Shown: piece by piece, positions 25,443-38,007 of the stretch
Position numbering within the stretch: position 1 is the stretch's first letter
How the letters are laid out: the number at the start of each line of letters is the position of its first letter
DNA from: Orthonyx spaldingii
Taxonomy: Eukaryota; Chordata; Aves; Passeriformes; Orthonychidae
Assembly (NCBI GenBank): GCA_013397795.1
Contig: VZTJ01000550.1
Coordinates: forward strand, 52,475-116,474
DNA length: 64,000 nucleotides
Reading direction: 5' to 3'
The notes under the pieces: model-generated
Seen by the model: only the letters and a program-made list of their open reading frames with translations
Database searches by the model: none
Told to the model about the DNA's origin: nothing
Position numbers and translations under genes: made by a program

Positions 25443-28400
25443 TGGAATAATAGCTAAAGAAAGCCCTCCCTGCTTCTTTACCATCGGGAGCTGCCCATTG
25501 TTACCAACTTGTTACTGTTAAGTTGCCTTAGATGAGGCGAGCTTGTTCGAGCCGTTACTAGGAGACCAGAATTTGCATGCCCCGAAGGCTGCAAGGTCCG
25601 GAGTAAAAAGCCAAACGCAGAAAAAGCCACACTCAAGCACCAGGCAGCTTGAAAAGACCCGATAGAAACGGGCAGTGGCAAAGAACCATTCCCTGAAAAG
25701 ATTTTTTCGTTCTCTGCACACTTGCGAGACACAAAACTACTTCCTATCTATAGTACTTATTTTGCATAATGACATCCCAACTACTTACCTCTTCACTAAC
25801 TGCCTGTTTAAAAATAGTTTTGAAATGTAACCAGCAAAGATAAGAAAAATATGTTTGGGTTCCTTCATGTTCCTGTATAATGTATAAAAGCAATTGAAAT
25901 AAGGCTTGAAGTAATCTTCATTTTGGTGGGTTTTTTCCCTTGAAAATATCAAGTTATATATTGGCCATTGTTTGAGTTTCTCTGCTGTCAGTGGTCATTT
26001 ACAGGATTTTTTTTAGTTTACATCTTATTTTTTTACATGCTTCAAAGATTAAGTACAGGATCATTTTCTTAGCCACAGTTAAAAAGATAGAATTGATGAA
26101 CATTTGACAAACAAAGTTTTTCTCCTAACTGTTCCAGCCAAACAGATGTTAATTGCCTACATACTTTTTTATGTCTGGTTTTCAATCATTCCAACAGCCT
26201 TAAAAAAAGTAAGATGGATTTCAAATGCATTTCTACTGCAGAAAATCAAAACAGGAAGAATTTGAAGTATAATTTTTAGCCATCTTCATTCATCACAAAG
26301 AAAATGGATAAAAAAGCCGTTATTCTTTGTGCCTTTTCTTTGTCAACATGAAAGAATACTGTTTTTCTCCAGTTCTTAAGACTGCCAGGGACTGCAGTGC
26401 AACCACAGATCTTACCAAGGAGACAGACAAAAAAAAAGAAGTCTAAGAAAACTCTAAGACAGCTTAATGATTTCTCTATCCCAGTGTTCCTGAAAGTAGT
26501 CCAGCAGCTGAAACATTTCTTCATTAGAGAGCACCTTTCACCAGTCCCCCTTTGGGAGAACTTCAGACTCTCCCATCCTTTTGACATCCTCCATACCCAA
26601 GCCTGCACTCCCAGGGCTGGTTAAGTCTGCACTATACTGATTTGTGTTCCTCTAGAAATGTATCCTTTTCAAAGAGTCGCCCCAAAGCTACTGAGTTTAG
26701 TATAGAGCACCTCTGAAATGGGTGCAATTTCACTGCAGAGTCAAAGTAATTAACTGATACCCCAAAAAAATGTAAAGAAATGTAAAAATCCACAACTCTT
26801 ATGTGTTTAAAAGCATTGAGTGATCAATGCACAGCCTGGTATATATTACTTGTACCTGCTGTATGAGTCAGTCAGAGATAGTTACATTTACTGTCTACCA
26901 TAAAACATTTAGACAATTACAAAGCTGGATCATAACTTTTTCCCCCTCCAGAAAAATAGTGCATATTTTTCTGCTTCATCTGGAATCTCTGATTATCTGA
27001 AGATTTATTCAGAAAAGTGGAAATAGTCTAAAGCCAGGTCAAGTTTTAAAAAATTATTCAACTATTAATTTTAATGTTGGCAAAGTTGAAGAGATAGCTC
27101 ACAGTTACAAAACAGATGGCTTCAAAATGGTAATAGCTATACAGAGAAGAAAAACACCACATAAAATATTCAACTTTATTTGTATTTTCCAATTTTCTCT
27201 GATGCCTAATCCATTACTCTCATTCGTCTGCCGGCTTCATCCTCAATGTAAATCTAAAATGAGTACTATGAAATGCTGAAACATTAGTTGCAGTCACTGA
27301 AAATGTCTGAGATAAGATGAAAATAGATTTTCCCTTTCACTGTTTTGGACAACCAGCAAACACCACATCTTTAAAAAAGAGTAGTAATTGACTGCAATTT
27401 GCACACTTATACATGGTTCTGCATACATGTAGATGCACTTGTTGACATAAATTTCAGAAAGCTCTGTTTTCTTTGAAAACAACTGGAATTTGGGCAAGGA
27501 GAAAAAAGCTGAGACTCCAGAGCAGTGACAGATGGTTAACATAGATGGAAAATACTTTTCTACATGTCTGTTTAAAAGATTCCTGGTTTATTCATTTAGA
27601 AGCACCCTAGAGAAAGATTTTTTTTTTCTACAAGGAATGATCTCTCAATAGGAGAGAGGAATATAAAGAACTCTGAAAGCAACTCCAAAGAGTCACTCAG
27701 AAGAAATTCAGAAAAACTTCACAAGCCCAAGATTATCCTTCTTGATAGAAGAAGGTACAATTTCACCTCACTAAAAAGAGGAGGAGGCAACAAACAGAAA
27801 TGCAAGCCAAATACAGACTTGTAATGTAGGCTACTACCAGACTTTGAGGATTATACCAGCTTGCTATGTTTAAAAGTTGAATATTTGTCTGCCTACATTT
27901 ATTTATACTGATTAAATAGCTATTTGTCACTTTGCACTTTCAAGGTTTTCATCCCCAGAGACTCTAGCAAAGATACTTAAGTTTGGTAGTAAGAATGATG
28001 CTGTTTCCAGCTACTTCTTAGAAGTATTCAAGAAAGAAAACCATCACTTAAGGCTTGAGTGAATACAGGAGAAGATGTCTAGGGAGACTGCCAAACATTG
28101 TCCACTGGATGTTTAAGCCAAGAGAGACAAACCTCTTCTGGGAACACATTTGGAACAGTGAATGCCCTAAAAGAAGGGGTGAATTTTTAACCACTAAAAT
28201 GAGATTCTGGTCATGGTGCCAGGTCATCTGCAGAGGATAGATGTTTACCAACTGTATTATTCAAGGCTACAGTAATCCCATACAGCAGAAAATGCTTCCA
28301 AGACAAAGCAGACCCTTTGGCACCTGCATGTCTAATCCCAGCAGTGCACTCTTTCCATAAACACCACTTTGCCAAGTGCAGCACGATCTACAAGAAAGCA

Positions 28401-28858
28401 CAGCTATCTATTAAAAAATAAGACTCTTTTATTTCACTTGTTCAGCACAGAGTGTGTGTGTAAGCTATCTATTGTGTGTTTTACTAGGTCACTTCTCTTA
28501 GCAGTTTTAATTTCAGTAAATTGATAAACTCAAGGCAACAGGCACAGGAACAAAGAAAAACATGGAACAAATCTCCCATGGCATCTCCTGTGGTGCCTCA
28601 GATGCAGAAGTTTGTGTCTTGAAAGACAGGACCTCTAAAACCATGATTTACTCCCAGGTGGCAAATGGGAATGTACCCAACTTGCTTGCAGTGCTGAGCC
28701 CACAGGATGATTTATCATAGAGATTTTGATACATCTCCAGCAAATCCTACACCAAATATACCATCTTCACCTGGTGTTTTCTAGCTGATCATAAGGGGTA
28801 AAAGCAGAAGCAGATATGTGGATGGATGTATATATAGCTTTAGATGCATTCATCTGCC

Positions 28859-28873
28859 TTTTTTTTTTTTTTT
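28859..28873. repeat. Poly(T) run, 15 T
   Basis: A homopolymer with no recognised retroposon body. Confidence 0.9.
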
Positions 28874-29860
28874 CCAATGTTAGGGACATTGCTGCCTTCA
28901 CAGACTGAACCCTCCTGGGAACCACAAATACCAACGAGTAGTGATGAAAGAAAGTTCTTTGCTATCAGAATTTGTCCACAGTGGAAGTCTCAATGGCCTC
29001 AGCTATTTCAGTACAGAAATAAGCTACACTTTCTTCCACATCCTTAATATGAAAACAAAACAGATAAAACAAAGCAGATACTGCAAAACAGCACATAAAA
29101 TCTTATTGCAGTTTAGATCACTTTGCAATAAAAAAGATTATGTTTGCAGATATCACATACCTGCTTGTATATCTACATGGGGTTCATACTTACCTTCATA
29201 ATTTAAAAGTGCAAGCAAAATAGATCAGGGTTAATTAGGATTAATTAGTAGACCTTCATAGTTAAGGTCCAAATGAACATTCTGTGATTTACTGAGGAGG
29301 GGAAGGGGATGCTTAGAGATCATTGCCTCAGCATCACCTTGTGTACTGCACAGAGCCACAAGTCCAGAATTGCTTCCTGCCTTGCTGTCCTTTACAACTT
29401 ATTAGGTACTGAGGACCTTGCTACAAGTTAAATAGTAAACTATGTTTATTAGAATTATGTCAATACACCCTGCCCTCCACAGACCACCTGTGACTGCTCT
29501 ACGTATATGTGGAAAACAGGGAGAGGGAACAGATTTTTTTTGTAGGATGATCACCTCAACTCATCCTACAGGTGTTTCTACCCTGTGACAAATGACATTT
29601 GAAATTAGGCATTTCCCCTCTGTCAAAAGACCCTGACTAATTGTCACCCTCCACCCCTGCTTCACCTTTCTTTAGAGGTCCTATGCTTGGGGAGGCTGTT
29701 GTGATTCCATTGCTTCAGGCAGCAGTAAAGGGCTGTCTCCCAGGAAAAGTGAGGTCAAAGATAAGGTTAGGTGCACATAAGGCTGCTGCCAAAGGTAGGG
29801 CAGCTCCCAGCACATCCAGTGCCAGAACGTAATTAAGACAACAACTCTTTGGTTGTCCTC

Positions 29861-29878
29861 TTTTTTTTTTTTTTTTTT
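29861..29878. repeat. Poly(T) run, 18 T
   Basis: A homopolymer. Minus-strand sequence beyond it (toward 29640) does not resemble a processed mRNA that I recognise. Confidence 0.9.
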
Positions 29879-32408
29879 ACCCAAATGACCAGAGACGGCC
29901 TTACAGCTCACTTGACTGTAAATGGCCCAAGTCAACACAAGGCTAAAGTAAAGCCTGAACACAGCTCTGCCACTGCACCCCCAAAACACACAAAACAGTA
30001 TCAACCCTCAATCATAACAAACTATGTTTTGTTCCACAATTCTGTAGTCTGTTGGATGATTTTATCAGCATGATCCTAAGCAATCCTGTACTCCTGTGAT
30101 ACAGTACTCAAGCCATTAGTGCTTGCATCATCTCCAATGTCATCACTCAATATTACCTCTTTCTTCTCTTGCATTTTGCCTTTGAGATGCAGGAAGTCTG
30201 AAGGGGTCTTTCTTCATGTCTTGCAGGGAAGAATTCTCCCTTGCCTCAGAATTTATTATAAAAACTCCTCACTAGTTTCCTAGCCTAAAATCTCCATACA
30301 ATTTTTTTCTACTTCTACAGCTCTTTTCTGTCCTTTGCAGAGTCCTGTAATTACATCTTCTCCAGAGGTCTTTTTACAAACTGTTCTTGATCCAGATGAA
30401 TATAAAATCCCATGCACACATTCTCCTATAACGTAGGCAAGAAGGAGTTTTAGTTGCCATTTACATCTCCTGATACAAGAAAAGTCATTTCTAGAAACAG
30501 TCACAAATTCCAGAGACCTCCCCAGAGATTGTATTTTTTCTTTTCCTTGGGAGAATCAGAAGACTACACTTGACCTGTGGGTCCTACATGTCCAGCCCAT
30601 AGACCATTACCATTTAAAGCAGAAATGTGTTAGCAAAAAAAGTGTGGGCAAGATTTCTGTCCCCTCTCTCCCCTCAGCACATGAAATGGTAAATGTAAAA
30701 TGCCCCTCATAAGACTATCAACATTTCCAAAGTTCCCAAAAGTCACATATCCTAACTCTGGTACAAATTAGAGCAGTGTAACTGCAGCTCTAAGAAGGTG
30801 TCATGGCTCCAAAGGAAAACACCTTTGACAGACTGGTTGGGAGAAGTTATTTTCTTTCACTCTCATTTTTGTCACTGTCTGTAAAGGAGAAAATTAAAAT
30901 GAATAATCCATCTCCAAACATTATGTCCAGGTTCAGCCTGAGTCAGGATTTGGAGAAAATGTTCTTCTCCTTAATGAAGCCACTCTGGCAGTTGCATACG
31001 TAATGCTACTTTCCATTCTGACAGTTAGTGGGCAATGGATTTTTTTCTTCCCCTCTTTACTTTCTATGTGATTGATTGAGAAATCTCCTCCCTGAATGGC
31101 ATCAATTCACCATAATCTCTGCTGCCTATTAGGCAGTTTAATTCTAGCATGTCATTTTTTATTTTTGAGTCATGAATGTAATCAGTCCAGCCCAGATCCT
31201 GAATACTTGTGAGAAATAACTGTCTAAGGCACCAGCCATTTTTCCTCACATTTGATGAGCTACCAATGGTGGCAGTACATAAAGACTTCCATCTTCTTCT
31301 ATTCCTAAGTACCTGACAAATGCACAGTGTTTCTAAGAACAGAGCAGAGCAGTCATTCGGGTTTTTTTGTTTATTTTTTTTTTCCAACATACTGATGTTA
31401 ATAGATGTTTGCTAGTGTTGCCATACTTGACTAAACCTTTGGCAGCCTAGTTCCCACAAAGAATCTCCTGGGAATGGCTCTGGTTTTTATTCATCACAGG
31501 ACTGAGATAATGAAACAATCTATCAACTGTGAGGCTAGCTGGGTTGTGATGTTTTCTTGTTATCTTGACCTTAATGTCTTGGATGCTCTAAGCTATGACA
31601 GATATGCCAACCATAACCATTCCCTCAAGGTTATGGGCAGTTTTGTGCTCCCAAGACAAGAACAACAGAAACATTTACACTCTCCAAATTACCCAGTCCT
31701 CTACCATCTATCTGCAGTTCATCTACAGAACCCTGGTTTATACTGCTATTTGACCTGCTATGTTAAGTACCAAGGCAGTAAGAGAAGAAATGTCTGTCTC
31801 AAAGTCAGCTTCTCTAGCTCCTTCAGTTGATTTTGCCCACTTCTCAGATTAGCAGGATCAGTATTGAGAATGCAGACGTTGAGAAGAAATGCAGGGTCTC
31901 TAGTTGCTCAATGAAGGCTACTTACGGAACTGTCTCACACTTATGCCTTTCTATCACAAAAAAAGCTCTTTTAACTCCTCAGTGCATGAACATGAGAGAC
32001 AAAATACATCTCAAAATGGAAGCAGATTTCAGAAGACTCAGTATCTTAGCTCAGAGCTAAGAGTGAAGGAGACAGGAGCTCTTCTGCAGCAGTGCAGCTC
32101 CTGTAGCAATTGTCATCTCAGTGCAGCTGGAATCCCAGGTTTTCATGGGAAGTGAGTTTCCTTTCACAATGGAAGAGCAGAGATTGTTTATACAGCGTAA
32201 AGGTTGGCACCACACTTTAGCATTAATGGTTTGCAGGCGATTGGGGTGTGTATGTTTTTCCCTGCCCTTATGATAGTGAATGGGCAGGCTGTAAGAACTA
32301 ATTAAGTTCTGCACAAGGAAAAACACCCCAGGATGTTCTGAAACTAAAATGACCACATTGACAGCTCTGGGGATTATGTTGAAGGATGAGAAATAGCTGT
32401 TAGAAATA

Positions 32409-33250
32409 AGAATACCCCTGGATGAAGGGATAGGATGTACCCTCAGCAAGTTTGCTGATGACTCTAAACTGAGGGGAGTGGCTGGTAGACCTGAAGGCTG
32501 TGCTGCCATTCAGTGGGGCATTGATCACCTGGAAAGTCAGGTGGAGAGAAACCCAATGAGGTTCAACAAGGGCAAGTGTGGGGTCTTACACCTGGAGAGG
32601 AAGCACCCCAAGTACCAGCACAGGCTGGGGGCTGACCTCCTACAGCTGAAAGTGTGCACTTGCAGCCAGGAGGGCCAATAGTATCCTGGACTTCATCAGG
32701 AAGAGTGTGGCCAGCAGGACAAGGGAGGTGATCCTTTATTTCTACTTGGCCCTAGTGAGGCCACATCCGGAGTGCTGTGTCCAGTGTTGGGCTACTCAGC
32801 ACAAGAGAGACAAGGAGCTTCTGGAGAGGATCCAGCAGAGGGCAACAAAGATGATGAGGGGTCTGGAGCATCTCTTCTGAGAGACTGAGGGAGCTGGGTC
32901 TGGAGAAGGCTGAGAGGGGATCTCATTAATTCATACAAATATCTCCAAGTGCCAGGAGGATGGTGCCAGGCTCTTTTCGGTGCTGCCCAGCAACAGAACG
33001 AGGAGCAGTGGCCATAAAATAAAATACAAGAAGTTTCACCTCCACAGGAGGAAGAACTTCTTTACACTGGGAGTGGCAGAGCACGAGAACAGGCTGCCCA
33101 GGGAGGTGGTGGGGTCTCCTTCTCCAGAGACATTCAGAATCCACCTGGACACATTCCTGTCACCTGCTGAAGGTGACTGCCTCAGGAGAGCAATTGGACA
33201 GTTGATCTGCAGGGGTCCCTTCCAACACAACTCTTCTGTGAAGTTCTGCA
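32409..33250 (+). mobile_element. CR1 LINE, 5'-truncated, RT FADD box to near 3' end
   Basis: A CR1 copy of about 840 bp. It begins near the FADD box (gatgactctaaactg, 32456 onward) and runs through the conserved 3' coding region, for example ggtgatcct (32728 onward) and caggctgcccagggaggtgg (33090 onward). It ends at ggtcccttccaacacaac with only a vestigial octamer tail (ttctgtgaagttctg). About 70 bp seem to be missing near 32645-32665, where the usual spacer is skipped. The frame is broken. It is probably of a different subfamily from the 1519-3169 copy. Confidence 0.92.
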
Positions 33251-34472
33251 GACCAATAGATTACATGGAAATGAATATTAAATGCAAGTGCTCTGTTGCG
33301 TGGGGAATAAGAGCTCAAGAGCCCAGTTCTCAAGTTTGGATTTTGTACCAGATCAACAGCACAAGTTCAGTTTAAAACAGAATATTTTCTCCTTCAAACT
33401 GGGAGAAGACTCAATTTAGAAAAGTAGTTGAATTCATCCCTGTTTCTCTCCATCAGTACAATCTCGTCAACAGCAGTAGGAGGACGAGATTTATTGCTGG
33501 TGGAAACCAGACAAATAAAAATGTACTGAAATACGAAATGGAAGTAAAAGATGCTTTAAGCATGCTTTAAAAGCTATTCCATCATGTTGTCTCCCTGAAT
33601 TTAAGCCTCCCTCATATTTAAACTCATCAGTTTGAATATCCTGTTTATGGAGTTTGCTCAAGACAGTCTGGTTTTCCCCATTCCCTTACATTTCTGGGAA
33701 ACTTGCAATGGCTTTGTGAATTACTGCAGTCATGTAAGATATATTGTACATTTTATGAATTGCTTAGTACAGTCTGAGCATACTTAATATGAGTAATAAA
33801 AGTACACACTGTCTTTTTTCGTGTAACTTATCAAATAATTCATAAATAAATAAATCATGTAAAAGCAAATACAATTTTTTGAACTATCATTAAATGCTCT
33901 ATATTTAAAACAAATGCTGGGAAAAAATATTAAAAGCTTAGCTCTAGAAATTGAAGAGGCACCTTGAAAATGAAAATCTCATTTCTCCCTGAAAATCTAG
34001 TGCCTGTTATAGTTACAAGCAACTCCTAAAATTACTATAGGTGAAAGAAAAATGTCCTCTGTTTCCTGCAGTTTGTTACATTGTGCATTTGACAGCATTG
34101 TGTGTAGTCATTTATTACATCAATTTCTGCTCTGCTGAGAATATTCTTATCAATGTCTAGAAAAGAATAAAACAAAACAAAAAAGTATATGTTTTTGAAA
34201 AAGAAGTTTGTAAATAATTTCCAAGACTTGCTAGCCACTGCTAATCAAGAGAAACTATTGGATCTATATTGATTATTCTCTCAGAGTCTGGTCTGTGTTT
34301 TAATAAATAGTGTTATTAAAATCTTATTATATCAGAAGCTGTATTTTCAATACTATAACATCCCTTTAGTGTTTCCTTGTTATTTGGCAGGTTGAGTGGT
34401 ACAGAAGAATAAAACCAGGGGAAGATGTAGAAGGGAAGTACTGGCACATGTGTTGCATTTTCCTTTAGCCAT
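33251..34472. other. Unique AT-rich sequence, no gene seen
   Basis: No gene or transposon is recognised. A 9-bp perfect inverted repeat (aatctcgtc at 33460-33468 and gacgagatt at 33483-33491, 14-nt loop) is the only structured element noticed. Confidence 0.5.
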
Positions 34473-34864
34473 TGTCTCCGGACTCCGGAAGGCCCTTTAT
34501 AGATGGCAAAGGCAGGGACTGGAACAATGAAGAACCATTGCGGGAGCTCAGGACTTCAGAACAACGAATCAATATGATTTCACAGAAGCCATTTATTGTT
34601 TACAAAAGACTCTTATTTATACTTTTACAACTGCTGTACACGCGATCACACATTACATGATTGGTCCCTCTAGCTTATCCACGCGCTTTGCATGCACTTT
34701 TCAGAAAATATAATTGGTTCTTGATTTAGTGCAGCACAGCCTTTCTTTATCTATTTCTTGCTGTCTTGGTATTCTGTTTTTCAGCTTTTCCTTTCCCAAT
34801 TTAGCTCAGCTTACATTTCAGTGGCCTTGACAAATTCTTGAGGGCTTTGATAAGCGTAACTACA
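34473..34864 (-). mobile_element. Solo LTR, alpharetrovirus-like (ERVK-type) signal order, reverse strand
   Basis: Read on the minus strand, the element starts TGTAGTTACG at 34864 and ends GGAGACA at 34473 (392 bp). Within it, in order, are a CCAAT box (34660-34664), a TATA box (34612-34621) and an AATAAA (34592-34597) only about 15 bp after the TATA box, then about 119 bp to the end. A poly(A) signal placed this close to the TATA box is the arrangement known from the avian leukosis group. No coding region adjoins, and no target-site duplication is visible at these ends, so one boundary may be off or a flank may have been lost. Confidence 0.7.
34592..34666 (-). promoter_or_regulatory. LTR promoter: CCAAT, TATA and poly(A) signal
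   Basis: On the minus strand gaccaatcatg (34666-34656) precedes tataaataag (34621-34612) by about 35 bp, and aataaa follows at 34597-34592. Spacing suits an RNA polymerase II core promoter directed toward lower coordinates. Present activity is unknown. Confidence 0.6.
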
Positions 34865-35766
34865 GGTGGTTTTGGCTGGGGCACACTGTCAGTGTTCAAA
34901 TGCATTACAACAAACCATCTGCTGTAGGAGATGATCAGGACCACTGCCTTGTGCCTTCTGCTCTCTTGAAGACTTTGAGATATTATTCATGGTCTCCTGT
35001 TGATATTCAAGGTGGTGTGTACCACAGGGCATATGTCCCGTCCACCATCCATATAGGGGTGTCTCCAACACTGCAGAAACACACTGAAGCCCCTAAACTG
35101 AGGTGCCTCTATCTGGAGCCAGGTTTCAATTCTCAACATATGCTCAAAATGATAAAACTTGTAAAGGAGCCCATGAGAGCCACTGGTGGATAGTACATTA
35201 CCCACAACAGGACACTACACACCTTTCATTTTCCACAGAAAGGAAAATGAATTTATATTTCCTCTCCTGCTTTGTCTCCTTCCTTTTAAAATTTCCTATA
35301 ATGTTTGTCTTACACTTTCTACAAGTTCTCATGTATCAATGCTTCCCACAGCTAGGTTGTGACATGAAAGATATGTTATCATCCCTAAGGACTCATGTTA
35401 CGTGGGGCTCCCTCTAAATTTAGCTGTATCTATGATATTGCACGTGGCAGTCACAGTTCTAATCCTGATTTAACAAAAAAACCCCACGCCACTCAATAGT
35501 GAGCAAATAAACCTTATCGAGAGGACACTATTTCAATGTGACACTGTATTTGCAGGAACATATTTCCCAGCTTGCTGTTGAAATTCTATAATCTGAATAG
35601 GAGAGGTACAAATGAGTTGGAAGGAAAAACAAATCTTTTCAATTGCACTTCATTTTTCACTTCAAAAGTATAATGGTTGACTGTGATCCATGACAGATAG
35701 ATCATTACCCCAAAGTGTAATATATCTTCAGCTCTCAAGTCAAAGTACTCACAGTGCAGAAGCTTA
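34865..35766. other. Unique sequence, no gene seen
   Basis: No recognisable repeat or gene. Overlapping open frames on both strands at 34889-35417 lack domains. Confidence 0.5.
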
Positions 35767-36075
35767 TGTTGTGGCTTAACCCCAGCCAGCAGCATCAGCA
35801 CCACACAGCTTTTTGCTTATTCCCTGTCCCCAAGCGGGATAGGGGAAACAAAATTGGAAGGGTAAAATTAAGTAAACTCATGGGTTGAGACAAAAATAAT
35901 TTATTAACTGAAATAAATAACCCCCAAACAGTAGACCCCAGCCAACCATCTCCCTAGCTTCTTGCTGAGCATGGTTCCATATGGTATTGAACATCCCTTG
36001 GGTCAGTTGGGATCTGCTGTCTCAGCTCTGTCCCCTCCAAGTCCTTGTGCTCTTCCAACCCCTTCTCTGGGACAG
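35767..36075. mobile_element. LTR-like avian retroelement fragment (ERVL-type), truncated
   Basis: It begins tgttgtggcttaaccccag, the terminal motif of an abundant avian LTR group, which would read as a CA-ending 3' terminus on the minus strand. It continues through cacacagct, agcgggatagggg and gggttgagac to the atatggtat...cccttgggtcag block (36000 onward). It loses recognisable similarity near 36075. The first 140 bp match the order of blocks at 17425-17590. No internal genes are seen. Confidence 0.65.
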
Positions 36076-37389
36076 ATATTAGTTAAAGGCTATTTCTTAC
36101 AAATATTCTGAGAAAGACTTTCTGGACATGAACTTTTCCATCATCCCTGTGCAAAGCCACTCCATTCTCTGGAGAGCCCTCTAACATAAACACTGTGGCT
36201 GACACTCCACAAGAATTCTTCCTCCTTTTTCATCAGTATTTCCTTTAATAAAGTTTCAGTTACCAGTGTATAAATCAAACACATAGGGAATATTAGTCCC
36301 ATCCTTATAAAGAACAATTTACTGTAATCTGTTTTTCTAGAAGTTTGGTTCATGATGGTTTGTTGCCTGTTCCTGTGCAAATAATACAGTAAATCACCCA
36401 ACTGAGCAGCAATTTCTCAGCACTGTCTTTATATTTTACTTGTGCTGGAGCAGGGCTTTTTTACTCACAATATTGTTTTCAGCCCCGTGAAGTGAGTCTG
36501 CAGAATGAATACTTGAACTTACATCCACAGTGAGTTCTGCTAGACCCCTCTCTGCACTGCTTATCTGGTGGGAAGGACAAGTGACTCTCCTTTGTAAGGA
36601 CACAAGGGCCCACCACATGGAGAGAGACTTTCTAAACACTTGCCAATTGTGGTGTAAAAATCTTCACAGGCTTATTCCGCGGCCATCTGCCTCTCCCTTT
36701 GCAACACAAAGCGATGCTTCTTTTCACTCACATTGGCAGAATTCTCCTTCGTTCAACTCTGACAACCTTTGGAAGTGAGAAAAAACAGCCTGAAGGACCC
36801 CTGCAGCATACTTAGTGCCCTCACCTCAGTGTTCCTCCAGGGGCTTCACAAAATAAATGAGATCTATGGGGTCCTGAGTCCAGGAGACATTGGTTTGCTT
36901 TAGGCTTGTACAGATAATGCAGTGAAGAAGGTGAAGGACTACAGCAGAGTAATTTGGTTTTGGTGAGAAAGAGGGAGATCCATTACTCTTTTATTCATTA
37001 ATAAACAGGTAAATAACTTTAAAATACAGCTGACCAATATTTTAAGGGTCTATAGCAGGGATGGTTGCCTTTTTTTTTCCTGCAACACTTGTAACATAAA
37101 CAGCACTATAAGATAGATATCCATCTAGAAATATGTATTTGACTGATCTATTGGCTTTAAAAAAACCACATAATTTACACTTTACCAAATTACCCAGAGT
37201 TTTCAGCAACCAAACTATATTACCACAGAGGAAAACATAATATTTCCATCCTTTTTTTTTATTTTAAACCTCTATTCCTTCTGGAAAGTGCATACTGTAT
37301 TTCACAGTAACCTCAACTCTACTCACCCCTGCACCAAATGCTTGTTTTCCATTTTGTCATATAACTCACTCCATAGTACATTTTAGCGT
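36076..37389. other. Unique sequence, no gene seen
   Basis: No gene or clear repeat. Opposite-strand open frames overlap at 36436-36778 without domain content. Confidence 0.5.
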
Positions 37390-37577
37390 TGTGGCAGGAC
37401 GACCCCCCTCCTTCCTCCCACTGAGGTGCATAGATAAGATAACCTCTGGCATAACAAATCACCAGGGGGTCACACCCTGGCACCAAGAGTCTGCCAGACC
37501 CCATGCCAGGAATCTGGAGGACAGATGGGAGAAGAGATAAAAAAACGTGTACGTGACAGAAGGCATGTCTTTTGTTC

Positions 37578-37584
37578 TATAAAA
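37578..37584 (+). promoter_or_regulatory. TATA box in LTR candidate
   Basis: tataaaa within gttctataaaagtatc, about 190 bp into the LTR candidate. It supports an RNA polymerase II promoter reading toward higher coordinates. Confidence 0.4.
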
Positions 37585-37894
37585 GTATCACCTATCTGCC
37601 ACAAAGTCAGAAGTTTCTCTTGCACATTCTATGAATGTGTGAAGATAATTTCTCCCCAAGGAATTCACGAACCTTGTGGTAACTTCTCTGGAGATTGAGA
37701 GACATAGGACCTGATGTATGTGGACATCCTCAACAATTGGATGGTAAGATACATTGAATCCTAATTATACTTTTTTTTCCGCTAGCTGTATTTGTAAATG
37801 TGCACTGTATAAGTTATACTATTAATAGTTTTTCTTTTCCTTGTGTAGTAATATTCTGTTTTAAGTCTCTTGTCTGTTCAATTGGTGTCTCTTG

Positions 37895-37900
37895 AATAAA
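37895..37900 (+). terminator. Poly(A) signal AATAAA in LTR candidate
   Basis: A canonical hexamer followed by a T-rich stretch (tgatttattct). It fits the R/U5 part of the candidate. Confidence 0.4.
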
Positions 37901-38007
37901 TGATTTATTCTATAATGCACCAAATAAGCCATTATTAAAAGAACTTGTGAATGGAAGTGGGTTCTGGGGTGCAGGCCACCTCAGTAAGTTACTATCTATT
38001 GCTATAG

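Larger units (their letters stand above)
24991..25740 (+). mobile_element. Probable endogenous retrovirus LTR, young-looking
   Basis: The interval has the architecture of a retroviral LTR on the + strand. It starts tgtggcagtg and has four CCAAT-type boxes in 76 bp (attgg at 25257, 25295 and 25328; ccaat at 25307), a TATA-like ttttaaa at 25381-25387 and a poly(A) signal aataaa at 25437-25442. CpG dinucleotides are clearly denser at 25480-25740 than in the surroundings, which suggests a younger insertion with less CpG decay. The 3' end is uncertain: it may be near 25508, with leader or other sequence after it. I found no convincing target-site duplication, primer-binding site or coding region. 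Confidence 0.55.
25741..32408. other. Unique AT-rich sequence, no gene seen
   Basis: About 6.7 kb without a recognisable gene or transposon body. It contains T-runs at 28859-28873 and 29861-29878. Open frames reach about 118 codons (31474-31830) but overlap frames on other strands and show no domain. A GC-richer stretch at 29640-29830 has no identifiable function. Confidence 0.5.
37390..38007 (+). mobile_element. Probable LTR of an endogenous retrovirus
   Basis: It starts tgtggcagga, then shows a GC-richer U3-like block to about 37510, a TATA box (tataaaa, 37578-37584), an AT-rich middle and a poly(A) signal (aataaa, 37895-37900), followed by about 100 bp to a ccacctca-type end. The block order resembles an avian LTR I recognise, but the start and end are approximate, the distance from TATA to poly(A) signal is long (about 310 bp), and no target-site duplication was found. 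Confidence 0.45.

Noticed and set aside
25540..25560. tRNA-like T-arm sequence (ttgttcgagccg)
   Set aside because: There is no acceptor, D-arm or anticodon arm at proper spacing, so no tRNA is supported.
29640..29880. Possible processed pseudogene ending at the 18-T run
   Set aside because: The sequence next to the T-run does not resemble an mRNA I recognise, and no target-site duplication was found.
32980..33375. 131-codon plus-strand open frame
   Set aside because: Most of it is the decayed 3' end of a CR1 ORF2; the rest reads out into flanking DNA.
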